A stretch of 64,000 nucleotides of DNA from Gammaproteobacteria bacterium (GTDB taxonomy: Bacteria > Pseudomonadota > Gammaproteobacteria > Pseudomonadales > Pseudohongiellaceae): NCBI GenBank assembly GCA_018661465.1, contig JABJIC010000025.1, positions 1-64,000 on the forward strand. The letters run 5' to 3'. Position numbers and translations under genes: made by a program. Positions 29,123-38,213 of the stretch are shown piece by piece (positions within the stretch are counted from its first letter, which is position 1; each line of letters begins with the position of its first letter). Under the pieces are notes generated by a model, which worked only from the letters and a program-made list of their open reading frames with translations, did not search any database and was not told where the DNA came from.

Positions 29123-30499
29123 ATGTCAAAAACCGAAAACAAATCAGATTTTCTACGAGTACTCGGACGCCGCGAGGTTCTCGCTTTGGCCTTCGGAGCC
29201 ATGGTGGGGTGGAGCTGGGTAGTTCTTTCCGGTACCTGGATTAGCTCGGCGGGAACATTGGGCGCTATTCTTGCGTTCTTCTTCGGCGGCTTGGTGATAA
29301 TCGTAATCGGATTGACCTATGCGGAGTTAGCTTCTGCATTACCATTTGCTGGTGGAGAACATGTATATAGTCACCGCGCACTGGGCCCAGGCGCCTCTTT
29401 TATCTGTACCTGGTCAATTATTCTTGGATACGTGTCTGTAGTTACCTTCGAGGCTGTGGCACTGCCGACGGTGCTGGATTCCCTGATTCCTGGTCTGGAT
29501 AAGATCTACCTTTGGCAGATAGCTGGCTGGGATGTCTACCTCACCTGGGTATTAACCGGCGTTGCCGGTGCGATAATTATGACAGCGCTAAACATCGTCG
29601 GTGTTCGCATGACCGCAATAGTGCAGTCGGTGGTGGTTCTGGCAATTCTTATCGCAGGTGTCATTTTTGTTAGCGGGGCGGTGTTTACCGGAGAGTTGAG
29701 TAATATGCAGCCGCTGCTTACAGACGGCATGTCTGGTATCAGTCTGGTTTTGGTTATGGTGCCTTTCATGTTCGTGGGTTTCGATACAATCCCTCAGGCG
29801 GCTGAAGAGATTGACCTGCCTTACCGAGATATCGGAAAAGTTTTGATGGTCTCTGTAGTAATGGCAATAGTCTGGTATGGATTGATCGTTCTTGCGGTGG
29901 GCTTGGTGTTGGATCCGCAATCTCTCTCGGATTCTGACGTAGTCACCGCCGAAGCAGGCGCTGCAATCTATGGCGCGCCGGGTCGAATGCTACTGCTGAT
30001 TGCCGGGCTCGCCGGAATCATTACCAGTTGGAACGCGTTTATTATTGGTGGGAGTAGGGCTATTTACGCCCTGGCGAAATCTGGTCTTCTTCCAGGTTTT
30101 CTGGCTGCACTTCATCCCCGATTCCGTACTCCCCACAATGCTATCTTGTTAATTGGAGGCCTCTCAATTCTTGGGCCCTTCTTCGGACGTCCGGTACTGG
30201 TGTGGCTGGTGGATGCTGGGGGTTTGGGTATTGTAATCGCTTATGCAATGGTGGCTTGGTCTTTTCTGGTTCTGCGTAAGAAAGAGCCAGAACTGGAGAG
30301 GCCCTACAAGGTTCCCTACGGAAATGCTGTCGGGGTTCTTGCCCTGTTACTGTCTATAGGATTAGGGCTCTTATATATGCCTGGAAGTCCGTCAGGGCTG
30401 CTGTGGCCGCAGGAATGGGGTATCGTCTTGATGTGGATAATCCTGGGTGTAATCCTGTACGGGCGATCACGGAAGGAGTTGTCTAAGCTGTCCGGATAG
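29123..30499 (+). CDS. APC-family amino acid permease
   Basis: Inner-membrane secondary transporter with about 12 hydrophobic helices over 458 aa. The APC signature appears in the first helices (ALAFGAMVGWSWVVLSGTWI) and in the PFAGGEHVYSHRALGPGASF loop. The substrate cannot be told from sequence. GAAGAG precedes ATG 29123. It stands alone between yhdP (154-bp gap) and the convergent zinc-ribbon gene. Confidence 0.9.
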   Translation: MSKTENKSDFLRVLGRREVLALAFGAMVGWSWVVLSGTWISSAGTLGAILAFFFGGLVIIVIGLTYAELASALPFAGGEHVYSHRALGPGASFICTWSIILGYVSVVTFEAVALPTVLDSLIPGLDKIYLWQIAGWDVYLTWVLTGVAGAIIMTALNIVGVRMTAIVQSVVVLAILIAGVIFVSGAVFTGELSNMQPLLTDGMSGISLVLVMVPFMFVGFDTIPQAAEEIDLPYRDIGKVLMVSVVMAIVWYGLIVLAVGLVLDPQSLSDSDVVTAEAGAAIYGAPGRMLLLIAGLAGIITSWNAFIIGGSRAIYALAKSGLLPGFLAALHPRFRTPHNAILLIGGLSILGPFFGRPVLVWLVDAGGLGIVIAYAMVAWSFLVLRKKEPELERPYKVPYGNAVGVLALLLSIGLGLLYMPGSPSGLLWPQEWGIVLMWIILGVILYGRSRKELSKLSG

Positions 30500-30608
30500 T
30501 GACTTTGGTTTCACTTTAGTTCTCTTTAGTTCCTACAGGGGTTTCTTCTCTGACCCCGGCTCAGGCTTTCGTATCGACTTCAAATTCAAGCCATAACTCG
30601 CTGGACTG

Positions 30609-30989
30609 CTAGGTACGCTTTCCTTTAAGCAGGTTCTTGAATTTATCTGAAAAAGTCTCGTACTTCAGGTCGCTAAATTCGCCTGCATCGAGAAATATTC
30701 GAAAACAGGATGGGCAAGACTCCATCCAGATGTGGGTTTGCACTGGATCGACCACTTTGTCCATTTTGATATGGCAAACAGGACAGTCAATATCATCAAT
30801 CTTGTCGTATTTCTTGCCAAGAGAAGCAGGCCCGGTATCAAGAATGGTATCTGACATCCACTCGGCTAACATTTCGGCAAGCATATGTTCTTCAACCAGA
30901 ATTCCATAGCAATTCCGGCATCGATCGACGGTGATTTTGTCAGCATGGTGTTTTGCTTCAAGCTCGCCTTTGCATTTCGGGCATTCCAT
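30609..30989 (-). CDS. Two-zinc-ribbon protein (zf-TFIIB type, 126 aa)
   Basis: Contains two CxxC-CxxC zinc ribbons: CPKC (residue 3) with CRNC (~23) and CPVC (~70) with CPSC (~92). The first is a typical zf-TFIIB ribbon (MECPKCKGELEAK, VDRCRNCYGILVEE). No membrane segment. Such proteins are common and uncharacterised; nucleic-acid or protein binding is possible. It is convergent with the APC permease and transcribed away from the zinc-finger/pilin genes. Confidence 0.85.
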   Translation of the reverse strand: MECPKCKGELEAKHHADKITVDRCRNCYGILVEEHMLAEMLAEWMSDTILDTGPASLGKKYDKIDDIDCPVCHIKMDKVVDPVQTHIWMESCPSCFRIFLDAGEFSDLKYETFSDKFKNLLKGKRT

Positions 30990-31543
30990 CTGTAAATCCT
31001 CTTGTGGTAAGGCCTTTTAACGAATGCTAAATGCTAATGAAATCCGACAAGATAGCAAGCAGCCCCAGAAATTGTGTTACAGCTGTTTGACGGACAGATC
31101 ATGCCGAATCCTACAGTGTTCTGAGCCTCGCTGAGCCAAGGCACTGAACCGTCAAAGTAGGAATAAGTGCTCTACCCTGTATTTTGTTTCATGCCGTCTT
31201 TTTTGAGGGTTATTTTGCTGAGGATTCAAGCTTGGGGTATCTGTGAATGCACTCTTTTAATGCACTCTTTTCATGCGCTCTGATTCTGAGTATTGAAAGG
31301 GCATTGGGACTGTGCGAAAACAGCTCTGCGCGTACTCATAGGGCAGTCACAAGAGGATATTTGCATAAAGATGTTTCAATAAGAGACTAATCTCACAATT
31401 TGTAACTTGAAATTGACTGAATAGGTGAACATTAATGAATTACATGGCATTATTCGGCGATAATTTGTAGGAATACCCAATTATCCTACCTTAATTCAGT
31501 TTTTGGGGCCGATGTAGGCAGACCTGGCCCGGAGAAGACCCGC
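30990..31543. other. 554-bp gene-free region upstream of the zinc-finger/pilin genes
   Basis: I find no gene here. It contains a 13-bp tandem duplication at 31246-31271. The right part (31,370-31,500) is AT-rich and probably contains the promoter of the 31,544 operon; its length would allow a small RNA, but I cannot support one. Confidence 0.5.
31246..31271. repeat. Tandem 13-bp direct repeat
   Basis: AATGCACTCTTTT occurs at 31246-31258 and again at 31259-31271, followed by a decayed third unit (CATGCGCTC). It is non-coding and of unknown role. Confidence 0.6.
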
Positions 31544-32155
31544 TTGAAATGTGAGTATCACCCCAGTGTAGAAGCAGTTGCTGAGTGTAAATCTTGTAGT
31601 TTGCCGATGTGCGGTATCTGCGCGAATTTTACTGATGATGGCGAATTATGCGATCGCTGTCTTGACGCGGGCGAAATAGCTAAGGCTGTGGAAGCCAAGA
31701 GTCGAGCTCAGGGCGGATCTAGTGATAAATATGGGCAAATGCTTGATGAAGATATACACAATATTCAAGAACCCAAAAAAGCGAACCTTGAAGCAAGTAT
31801 CGAGAAACGAGAGAAACTGCATATGGGAATCGTCATCTGCAGTGTCATCTTTATTGGGTTTCGTGTGGCAACCTCTCTCGGATCTAATGCGCTTCTCAAT
31901 CAGCAGCAAATCAACGCCCAAGAAGTAGCCATCGAACAGCTGAATAACTGCGTTGGTGTCTTTTGGAATATAGCCGCCGAATTGAATGCCGGCAGAGTTC
32001 CTGATGAATCCATGTCCTGCACGGAAACTAACGATCCAAATATCATTACTCGCAATGGCGATGAAGTTATTATTACTCACCCTCACCCGGACCTTCATGG
32101 ATACACGGAAATATATATTGCCTCCAGCAATCCCGTGCCCATGTTTGTATTGTAG
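31544..32155 (+). CDS. B-box-like zinc-finger membrane protein (203 aa)
   Basis: The N-terminal 45 residues form a Cys/His zinc finger (MKCEYHPSVEAVAECKSC, MCGIC, CDRC) like bacterial B-box zinc-finger proteins. A charged linker precedes one membrane helix at about 93-113 (MGIVICSVIFIGFRV) and a ~90-aa domain with two Cys, perhaps outside the membrane. The start codon is TTG 31544, supported by GGAGA at 31531-31535. The pilin-like gene starts 2 bp after its stop, so the pair is probably coupled. I do not know a function. Confidence 0.8.
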   Translation: MKCEYHPSVEAVAECKSCSLPMCGICANFTDDGELCDRCLDAGEIAKAVEAKSRAQGGSSDKYGQMLDEDIHNIQEPKKANLEASIEKREKLHMGIVICSVIFIGFRVATSLGSNALLNQQQINAQEVAIEQLNNCVGVFWNIAAELNAGRVPDESMSCTETNDPNIITRNGDEVIITHPHPDLHGYTEIYIASSNPVPMFVL

Positions 32156-32157
32156 CA

Positions 32158-32694
32158 ATGATGATGACTAGCAGAATTAAATACAGAAGCAGCAAAGGCT
32201 TCACCCTAATGGAGCTAATGGTAGTTACGGCGCTCATTGGTGTATTAGCGAGCGTAGCCCTGCCGATGTACCAGAACTATTCGGTACAAGCCAAGGCTGT
32301 TGAGGGAGTTATGTTGCTCGATGAGCTGCGCAGGCGGGTCGAGGTCGATTTCAATCGCAGAAGTGTCTTAACTACAGATATCCCTTCCTCTCCTCCCCCG
32401 ACCGGGCAGAAGTTTGGCGGACCTTACTACTCTTATGAAGCTCTATTTGGTACCACTCACACTATGTGGGAAAGTGTAGAATATCAGCCTAGAGGGCCAC
32501 ATCGACTTCTTGTGCTTCGGGCTCACCGAAAAGAGGAGTGGAATAATTCAGACATAGGGCTCCATCTTCAAATTAGAGCCACTAGTGACACTGAGCTAGA
32601 TTTTCGTTGCACTATCAACAGCGTATCTACCAATGCGCAATTCGTGCCGGGCACCTGTCGCGAGGGTGATGCCAACGACTGGGTTTCCTGGTAG
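32158..32694 (+). CDS. Type IV pilin-like prepilin (178 aa)
   Basis: Class III signal: a 14-residue basic leader ending KG, then FTLMELMVVTALIGVLASVALPMYQNY, with the required Glu at mature position 5. The remaining ~135 residues are the globular head, ending in two cysteines (FRCTINSVS... GTC) that could form the C-terminal disulfide loop of pilins. No assembly genes (pilB, pilC, pilQ) are nearby, so it depends on machinery encoded elsewhere and may be a minor pilin or a PilA-like subunit. Translation probably couples to the gene 2 bp upstream. Confidence 0.88.
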   Translation: MMMTSRIKYRSSKGFTLMELMVVTALIGVLASVALPMYQNYSVQAKAVEGVMLLDELRRRVEVDFNRRSVLTTDIPSSPPPTGQKFGGPYYSYEALFGTTHTMWESVEYQPRGPHRLLVLRAHRKEEWNNSDIGLHLQIRATSDTELDFRCTINSVSTNAQFVPGTCREGDANDWVSW

Positions 32695-32715
32695 CGATAC
32701 TTCCGAGGGCTTACT

Positions 32716-33567
32716 GTGAGCCATAAGATTGCCGCCATTCAAATGGTGAGCACCCCCGATCTTCAAGAAAATCTAGATTCTGCTTCACGCCTAATAAAAT
32801 TAGCGGCCGAACAAGGTGCTCAACTGGTATTGCTTCCCGAGGTTTTTGCAGTGCTCGAGGGCGGCCCCATGGCAGAGTTTGCTGAGCTCGAAGGTCATGG
32901 CCCCATTCAGGAGTTCCTCGCTTCTCAAGCCAAAGAAAACCAGCTTATTCTCATAGGTGGAACTATTCCCTTGCTCAGCCGGCCCGGTAAGCCCGGAGGT
33001 GAGTCGGGCGGTGTGCTCGATGATGGTCGGGTACGTCCAGCGTGTCTTGTATATAACCAGCAGGGCAAGCAGATAGCACGATATGACAAGATTCATCTGT
33101 TTGATGTGATGGTTGATGATAAGCAATCGGAGTACTCTGAATCACTTAGTTACGAGGCCGGTGATGAAGTAGTGAGCGTTGAGACAGATATCGTCCACCT
33201 CGGTTTGAGCATTTGTTATGACATGCGATTTCCAGAGCTTTATCGCCGTCTATTCAACAAAGGTGCTGAGTTAATTACGGTGCCGGCCGCATTTACTCGG
33301 GTAACCGGTGAAGCTCACTGGGAGAGTATCCTCAGAGCCCGAGCGATTGAGAATCAATGCTATATCCTTGCCGCAGGGCAGGGTGGAAAACATTCCGAGA
33401 ATCGGGAAACCTGGGGCCACTCGATGATCATCGATCCTTGGGGTAGTGTCCTCGCCATGATCCCAGATGGAGAAGGTGTGGCTATCGCTGAGATTGATCT
33501 GGATTTCCTGCGAGACGTTCGCATGCGCATGCCAATAGCGGATCATATCCAGCTCAAAAGCGAATGA
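32716..33567 (+). CDS. Carbon-nitrogen hydrolase (Nit1/Nit2-like amidase)
   Basis: Nitrilase-superfamily amidase with the Glu42-Lys125-Cys167 triad (LLPEVFA, YDKIHLFD, SICYDMRFPELYR). The sequence resembles deaminated-glutathione amidase and omega-amidase branches, which clear 2-oxo-omega-amides. The 283-aa length is normal. The start is GTG 32716, with GAGGG upstream. In related genomes a nit gene follows yhdP directly; here about 3.7 kb separates them. It is 21 bp after the pilin gene, perhaps in the same transcript. Confidence 0.92.
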   Translation: MSHKIAAIQMVSTPDLQENLDSASRLIKLAAEQGAQLVLLPEVFAVLEGGPMAEFAELEGHGPIQEFLASQAKENQLILIGGTIPLLSRPGKPGGESGGVLDDGRVRPACLVYNQQGKQIARYDKIHLFDVMVDDKQSEYSESLSYEAGDEVVSVETDIVHLGLSICYDMRFPELYRRLFNKGAELITVPAAFTRVTGEAHWESILRARAIENQCYILAAGQGGKHSENRETWGHSMIIDPWGSVLAMIPDGEGVAIAEIDLDFLRDVRMRMPIADHIQLKSE

Positions 33568-33631
33568 CGCGTTGCTCAGTTCCATTAACTTCATATAAGA
33601 TGCGCTCAGTTCAATTCTGCCCATTTACAAA

Positions 33632-34375
33632 ATGTCAGCCTCAAATATCATGAATAAAAGTTTAGCAAGTAACGGCATCGCCCTGATTCTGGTAATTATC
33701 GGGATCTATCTAAGCGGGCCTGCAAAAGTCTATGTTCTAAATACAGGCCTCTTTGCGCTATCTGGTGGTCTCACTAATTGGCTCGCCGTACATATGCTTT
33801 TTGAGCGAGTGCCAGGGTTCTACGGTTCAGGTGTAATTCCTCTCAGGTTTGAAGAGTTCAAGATAGGTATCCGCGAACTGATCATGGAGCAATTTTTTGA
33901 TAAAGCCGATCTTGAGGCCTTCTTTCATGGTAGTGGGGATACCTCAGATAAGGTAGCTCATAAACTTAAAGAAGCGATTCAGGAGCTGGATCTTGAAGCT
34001 GCATTTGAATCTCTGCTCGATGTGATTATGGCTTCATCCTTTGGAGGAATGCTTGGCATGCTAGGTGGAAGAGATGCGTTAGATCCTCTTAAGACACCAT
34101 TCGTAGACAAAATGAAGGAATACTTTGAAGATCAGTTTGCTGAAGCCGGGTTGAAGAGCCAGATTCAGGATGCGCTTAGTTCTGCATTGGATGACGATAC
34201 CATCCGCAGTAAACTTGAAGAAATGATCGATGAAAGACTCAATCAGATGACCCCCGAGATGGTGAAACAGATCATTCAACAGATGATCCGTAAACACCTC
34301 GGTTGGCTTGTGGTTTGGGGAGCGGTTTTTGGTGGAATCATAGGTTTGACCGTTACACTGCTGAGCGCGCTGTAG
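33632..34375 (+). CDS. DUF445 family membrane protein (247 aa)
   Basis: N-terminal hydrophobic helix (IALILVIIGIYLSGP), the DUF445 core NWLAVHMLFERVPGFYGSGVIPLRFEEFKIGIRELI, helical middle part and a C-terminal helix (WLVVWGAVFGGIIGLTVTLL), so it is anchored at both ends. Function unknown. The full family domain is usually longer (~400 aa); this short form is also common. No ribosome binding site stands out before ATG 33632. Confidence 0.88.
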   Translation: MSASNIMNKSLASNGIALILVIIGIYLSGPAKVYVLNTGLFALSGGLTNWLAVHMLFERVPGFYGSGVIPLRFEEFKIGIRELIMEQFFDKADLEAFFHGSGDTSDKVAHKLKEAIQELDLEAAFESLLDVIMASSFGGMLGMLGGRDALDPLKTPFVDKMKEYFEDQFAEAGLKSQIQDALSSALDDDTIRSKLEEMIDERLNQMTPEMVKQIIQQMIRKHLGWLVVWGAVFGGIIGLTVTLLSAL

Positions 34376-34724
34376 TAAATCCCAATAGTAGAGAGCGTTA
34401 TTCGAAGTAGGTAATTGGGTCTTTTGTTTGTGATTCCCCTATTACGAAGTTTTGACATGCGTGAATTCGAGTTAATTGACCCTACATTCTATTTTCCCAT
34501 TCGAAAATCCCCGTAATACGCCGCGTTTTATTCGATTCTCACCAAAGAAATTGATCTATAGCACATAGCTAGGAAAAACCTGCAAATTTCTCGATATCTT
34601 TGCTGTAATAAAAAATCCACTGTAATACAATAGCGCGCTCTCAAATTCAGGCCAAAATGTTCATTTTCTTTTAGTGAGCTTTTTGTTTTTTAAACACTAG
34701 ATTTAGCTTACCGAGTAAATAAAT
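34376..34724. other. Intergenic stretch upstream of the TetR gene
   Basis: No gene is seen. It includes a promoter candidate at 34600-34628: TTGCTG, 17-bp spacer, TAATAC, giving a start near 34635 and a 90-nt leader to the regulator. The left half shows nothing I can name. Confidence 0.5.
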
Positions 34725-35312
34725 ATGGCACGACCAGTTGAGTTCGACGAAAACAAAGTATTAACAAATGCAATGGAACAATTTTGGAAAGAAGGCTACG
34801 AAGCCAGTTCCGTTCAAAAATTATTAGACTGCACGGGCATTAACCGAGGCACTCTCTATAATTCTTTTGGTGATAAGGACACATTCTTTAAATCATGTGT
34901 TGATCAGTACAATAAAATGGTAGATAAGCAAATTGCTGCTTCATTGAAGAATGACAAGCTCAATGCCTGGGATGCGATTCAGGCATATTTCGACGAGTCA
35001 GTTACCGCTGTTAGTAATAAGCATCGCAGCATGGGTTGTCTATTAGTGAACTCTATATGTGAGAGCATTAACTACGACAAAGAAATGAGAAAGGTAGTTC
35101 GCGGCTCATTGGCATCCATTCGCAAACCATTGCTCGCCCGTCTTAAAGAGGCACATAAGAATAAGAAGATGAAGAAAGGCATTAGTGCAGAATTTGCAGC
35201 TGACGTGCTGATGAATACTCTTCATGGTATTCGAGTAAACTCCAGAGATGGCAAGAACAGCAAGCAATTGAACGATATGCTGAAATTCGCTGTGGCTTCA
35301 CTGAAAAAGTAG
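34725..35312 (+). CDS. TetR/AcrR family transcriptional regulator
   Basis: The N-terminal helix-turn-helix (residues ~25-48: SSVQKLLDCTGINRGTLYNSFGDK) is characteristic of the family; the C-terminal ligand domain is helical and contains two Cys (MGCLLVNSICE). The 195-aa length is normal. It is an isolated gene with its own promoter and intrinsic terminator. Possible targets include its own promoter and the exbD promoter 180 bp downstream, which holds a 17-bp palindrome; this is inference. Confidence 0.93.
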   Translation: MARPVEFDENKVLTNAMEQFWKEGYEASSVQKLLDCTGINRGTLYNSFGDKDTFFKSCVDQYNKMVDKQIAASLKNDKLNAWDAIQAYFDESVTAVSNKHRSMGCLLVNSICESINYDKEMRKVVRGSLASIRKPLLARLKEAHKNKKMKKGISAEFAADVLMNTLHGIRVNSRDGKNSKQLNDMLKFAVASLKK

Positions 35313-35402
35313 CCGAAGCCCAGGAATGGCGGGGTGCGAACATTTCCGCTGATTTTTACTCTTCTTTAACTTTAAGAGGAAGAAAAGGCGAATATTGGAG
35401 AA

Positions 35403-35425
35403 GGGAGGCATAGCCTCCCTTTTTT
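35403..35425 (+). terminator. Intrinsic terminator after the TetR gene
   Basis: GGGAGGC (35403-35409), loop ATA, GCCTCCC (35413-35419), then TTTTTT (35420-35425). A textbook rho-independent terminator. Confidence 0.95.
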
Positions 35426-35472
35426 GTGGGCACGGAAAGCGGGTTCGGAGGAAATCCCGTGAAAATGCCTCC

Positions 35473-35520
35473 AAAAGCCCAATAATCGGCTTTTGCTTCT
35501 AGCAAAATGATTGTTATACT
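35473..35520 (+). promoter_or_regulatory. exbD promoter with overlapping palindromes
   Basis: TTGCTT (35493-35498), 16-bp spacer and the extended -10 TGTTATACT (35512-35520) form a strong sigma-70 promoter. The 17-bp palindrome TTTTGCT-tct-AGCAAAA (35491-35507) covers the -35 box, and a second inverted repeat, AAAAGCC (35473-35479) with GGCTTTT (35488-35494), overlaps it. Either could bind a repressor. Confidence 0.6.
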
Positions 35521-35560
35521 CAGCGGTTGAAACTCAGATTTAATGCTCCAGGACAAGTAA

Positions 35561-35983
35561 ATGAAAAAAATAGCCGGTAAGAGAAAGGCTGACGACACTA
35601 AGATCGATCTTACGCCCATGCTTGATGTGGTCTTTATCCTATTGATATTCTTCGTAGTTACAGCGACATTCCTTTCAGAGACGTCGATTTCTGCTGCAAG
35701 TAGTGACAATAACAATAGTGATCAGCCGCCACCTGATGATGAGAAGAAAAACATTCTTTTCGAAATAGGCGCGAATAACGAGCTTATTCTCAATGGCAAT
35801 CCACGCCCCATTATTGCGACCCAGATTCGTTCTAATATTGACCAACTTAAGGCCGAGAATCCAGCAGCCTCAGTAATCATTCAGCCAAATGTAAGCTCTG
35901 ATGTAGCTACCTTGGTTATGGTTATGGATGCAGCTCGTCAGGCTGGTATGACTAATATATCGATTGTTGAGCCGTCAAATTAG
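35561..35983 (+). CDS. exbD: ExbD/TolR-family protein without a partner ExbB
   Basis: Single-helix inner-membrane protein of proton-driven energy-transduction motors. The N-terminus KIDLTPMLDVVFILLIFFVV carries the essential Asp in the helix, which conducts protons; the periplasmic domain covers residues ~55-140 after an Asn/Asp/Pro-rich linker. The 140-aa length is normal. ExbD works with an ExbB/TolQ pentamer, but none is encoded within the window; the gene has its own promoter and terminator. It must use a motor encoded elsewhere or act as a regulatory subunit. Confidence 0.92.
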   Translation: MKKIAGKRKADDTKIDLTPMLDVVFILLIFFVVTATFLSETSISAASSDNNNSDQPPPDDEKKNILFEIGANNELILNGNPRPIIATQIRSNIDQLKAENPAASVIIQPNVSSDVATLVMVMDAARQAGMTNISIVEPSN

Positions 35984-36043
35984 AAACTCCTAAGGTCGAC
36001 TCTGAGTCGGCCAGATTCTTTTTCAGAATCGAGAAATACCTGA

Positions 36044-36072
36044 ACGCATCATCGAAAGATGGTGCGTTTTTT
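36044..36072 (+). terminator. Intrinsic terminator after exbD
   Basis: ACGCATCAT (36044-36052) pairs with ATGGTGCGT (36059-36067, one G-T wobble), followed by a T-rich run through 36072. Confidence 0.88.
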
Positions 36073-36200
36073 GTTTCTGTCTTGTGTAAAACTCATTGCA
36101 ATCACTTAGAATATATTTTTAGGAGTGGCTGCCGGCTTCAAGCTTGAGTATTGATGCTGCTAGATAACGCAATTACGAGTAACAGTTTAGAGTTCAAAAA

Positions 36201-38183
36201 ATGAAGAATCGATGGAATAGACAAGAATCAACGGGCGAGAATCAAAAGGACTTACTAGACCTGCGTGTATATAGCTCTCAGTTGCTAGGGCAGGATGCGG
36301 ATCTTGTCCTCCATGGTGGTGGCAACACTTCAGTCAAAGGCTCGATGGCGAATATTTTCGATGAGCAGGAAGAAGTTCTATTCGTAAAGGGTTCTGGTTG
36401 GGACTTGCGTACCATCGAAGCAGCGGGATTCCCTCCCGTGCGTCAAGACTATCTACTCAAGTTAGGGGATTTGCCAGATTTGAGTGACACCGAGATGATG
36501 AAGCAGCTTCGTCTCGCCTTGCTCGATCCTGCAGCGCCCACTCCCTCGGTTGAGGCTATTCTCCATGCTCTGATTCCATTCCGCTTTGTTGATCATAGCC
36601 ATGCCGATGCCGTGGTGACTATTAGTAATACCCCAAATGGAGAAGAAGCCATTGCTCGGCTTTATGGCGATGAGGTTTTGGTTCTTCCGTACACTATGCC
36701 GGGGTTCATTTTGGCCAAGCAAGTTGCAGAGGCTTGTAGGGGTGTAGATTGGTCTTCTCTACGAGGGATTGTTTTATTACACCATGGCATCTTCACTTTT
36801 TCAGATGATGCAAAGACCAGCTATGACAATATGATTGAGTTGGTGACTAAGGCAGAAAATCACTTGCAGAAATTCTGTGGTGAGGCGGCAATCGCTCGGT
36901 CAGAATTCACTGCTGAAACAGCGGACTGCCTCGAACTCTCAAGACTACGCCATCAGGCAGGGAGTCTTCTTGGCAATCCGGTTCTTGTGCGTCTGGATAA
37001 TTCAGCCGAATCCACTGGCTTTGCCTGTCTCGAAAACTGCGGTGATTTACTCGGTCGCGGACCTCTGACACCGGATCATACAATTCATGCCAAGGCCTTC
37101 GCCGCTTTACTGGATAGTGACACCAAGCCAGGCTTTGAGGCATTTGTTGAAAACTACAAAGCCTATTTTGAGGAGTTCGCCTCTCCTCACCATAAGATGC
37201 TGGATGCAATGCCGCGATATGCTGTTTGGCGAGACAGAGGCATGATTTATCTTGCGGCTAATCACAAGCGTTTACAAATAGTAGAGGATATAAGTCAGCA
37301 CACCATTCAGGCGATTCAGTATGCTGAGGCCTTGGGGGAGTGGGAGGCTTTGCCGCGCCAAGACCTGTTTGACGTAGAGTATTGGGAATTGGAACAGGCG
37401 AAGCTTAAATCATCTGCTCAGCGTGCTGAATTTGAGGGCAAGATAGTAGTCATCACTGGCGCCGCTTCAGGAATAGGTAGTAGCTGTGTCGAAAATTTGC
37501 TGGCAAACGGAGCGGTTGTAATTGCGCTGGATATTGCGGAGGGGTTTGAGCAAAGCCTTGCTCACCCAGCTGCATTGGCATTGCATTGCGACGTAACCGA
37601 CAAGAAGGAAATTGAATTGGCGCTGGAGAAGGCGGTTACTCGTTTCGGTGGTATCGATATCCTGGTGAGTAATGCTGGGAACTTTCCTCCCAGCCAATCA
37701 ATCGAAAGCATTAGCGAAGAGACCTGGGATAAATCTATAGATTTGAATTTGAACTCTCATCTGAAGCTGATTCAGGCTAGTGTGCCCTATCTAAAGAATG
37801 GCTTCGATCCTGCGATTGTAGTTATTGCTTCAAAGAATGTTCCTGCACCAGGCCCCGGGGCAGCGGCCTATTCCTCCGCCAAGGCGGCATTGACTCAGCT
37901 AGCCAGAGTGGCGGCTCTGGAGTTAGGGGGCGATGGTATTCGAGTGAATACGATTCATCCAAATGCCGTTTATGATACGGCGATCTGGACCGATGAGGTG
38001 CTTGCTAGCCGCGCTGCTCATTATGAAATGACGGTTGAAGAATATAAGACATCGAACGTACTTGGCACTGAAGTTCGTTCTGAAGACGTGGCAACAAGCG
38101 TTAGGCTCTTGGCGGGTACGCAATTGAGCAAAACTACTGGCGCTCAGCTAGCTGTGGATGGTGGAAATGATCGAGTTATCTAA
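36201..38183 (+). CDS. Class II aldolase fused to short-chain dehydrogenase
   Basis: A 660-aa bifunctional protein of the RhaD-aldolase/alcohol-dehydrogenase type. The aldolase domain (1 to ~400) has the phosphate-binding HGGGNTSVK (38-46), Glu118 in PSVEAILH, zinc histidines in DHSHAD (131-136) and HH at 194-195. The SDR domain (~412-660) has TGAASGIG (419-426), the NAG motif, and the YSSAK catalytic pair Tyr557/Lys561. Expected chemistry: split a ketose 1-phosphate into DHAP and a short aldehyde, then oxidise or reduce the aldehyde. An MtnA-like isomerase gene follows by 30 bp, suggesting 5-methylthio- or 5-deoxyribulose 1-phosphate rather than rhamnulose 1-phosphate as substrate; no rhamnose genes are near. 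Confidence 0.92.
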   Translation: MKNRWNRQESTGENQKDLLDLRVYSSQLLGQDADLVLHGGGNTSVKGSMANIFDEQEEVLFVKGSGWDLRTIEAAGFPPVRQDYLLKLGDLPDLSDTEMMKQLRLALLDPAAPTPSVEAILHALIPFRFVDHSHADAVVTISNTPNGEEAIARLYGDEVLVLPYTMPGFILAKQVAEACRGVDWSSLRGIVLLHHGIFTFSDDAKTSYDNMIELVTKAENHLQKFCGEAAIARSEFTAETADCLELSRLRHQAGSLLGNPVLVRLDNSAESTGFACLENCGDLLGRGPLTPDHTIHAKAFAALLDSDTKPGFEAFVENYKAYFEEFASPHHKMLDAMPRYAVWRDRGMIYLAANHKRLQIVEDISQHTIQAIQYAEALGEWEALPRQDLFDVEYWELEQAKLKSSAQRAEFEGKIVVITGAASGIGSSCVENLLANGAVVIALDIAEGFEQSLAHPAALALHCDVTDKKEIELALEKAVTRFGGIDILVSNAGNFPPSQSIESISEETWDKSIDLNLNSHLKLIQASVPYLKNGFDPAIVVIASKNVPAPGPGAAAYSSAKAALTQLARVAALELGGDGIRVNTIHPNAVYDTAIWTDEVLASRAAHYEMTVEEYKTSNVLGTEVRSEDVATSVRLLAGTQLSKTTGAQLAVDGGNDRVI

Positions 38184-38213
38184 TATATTTCCCGCAGAGG
38201 AAACTCATCGATC

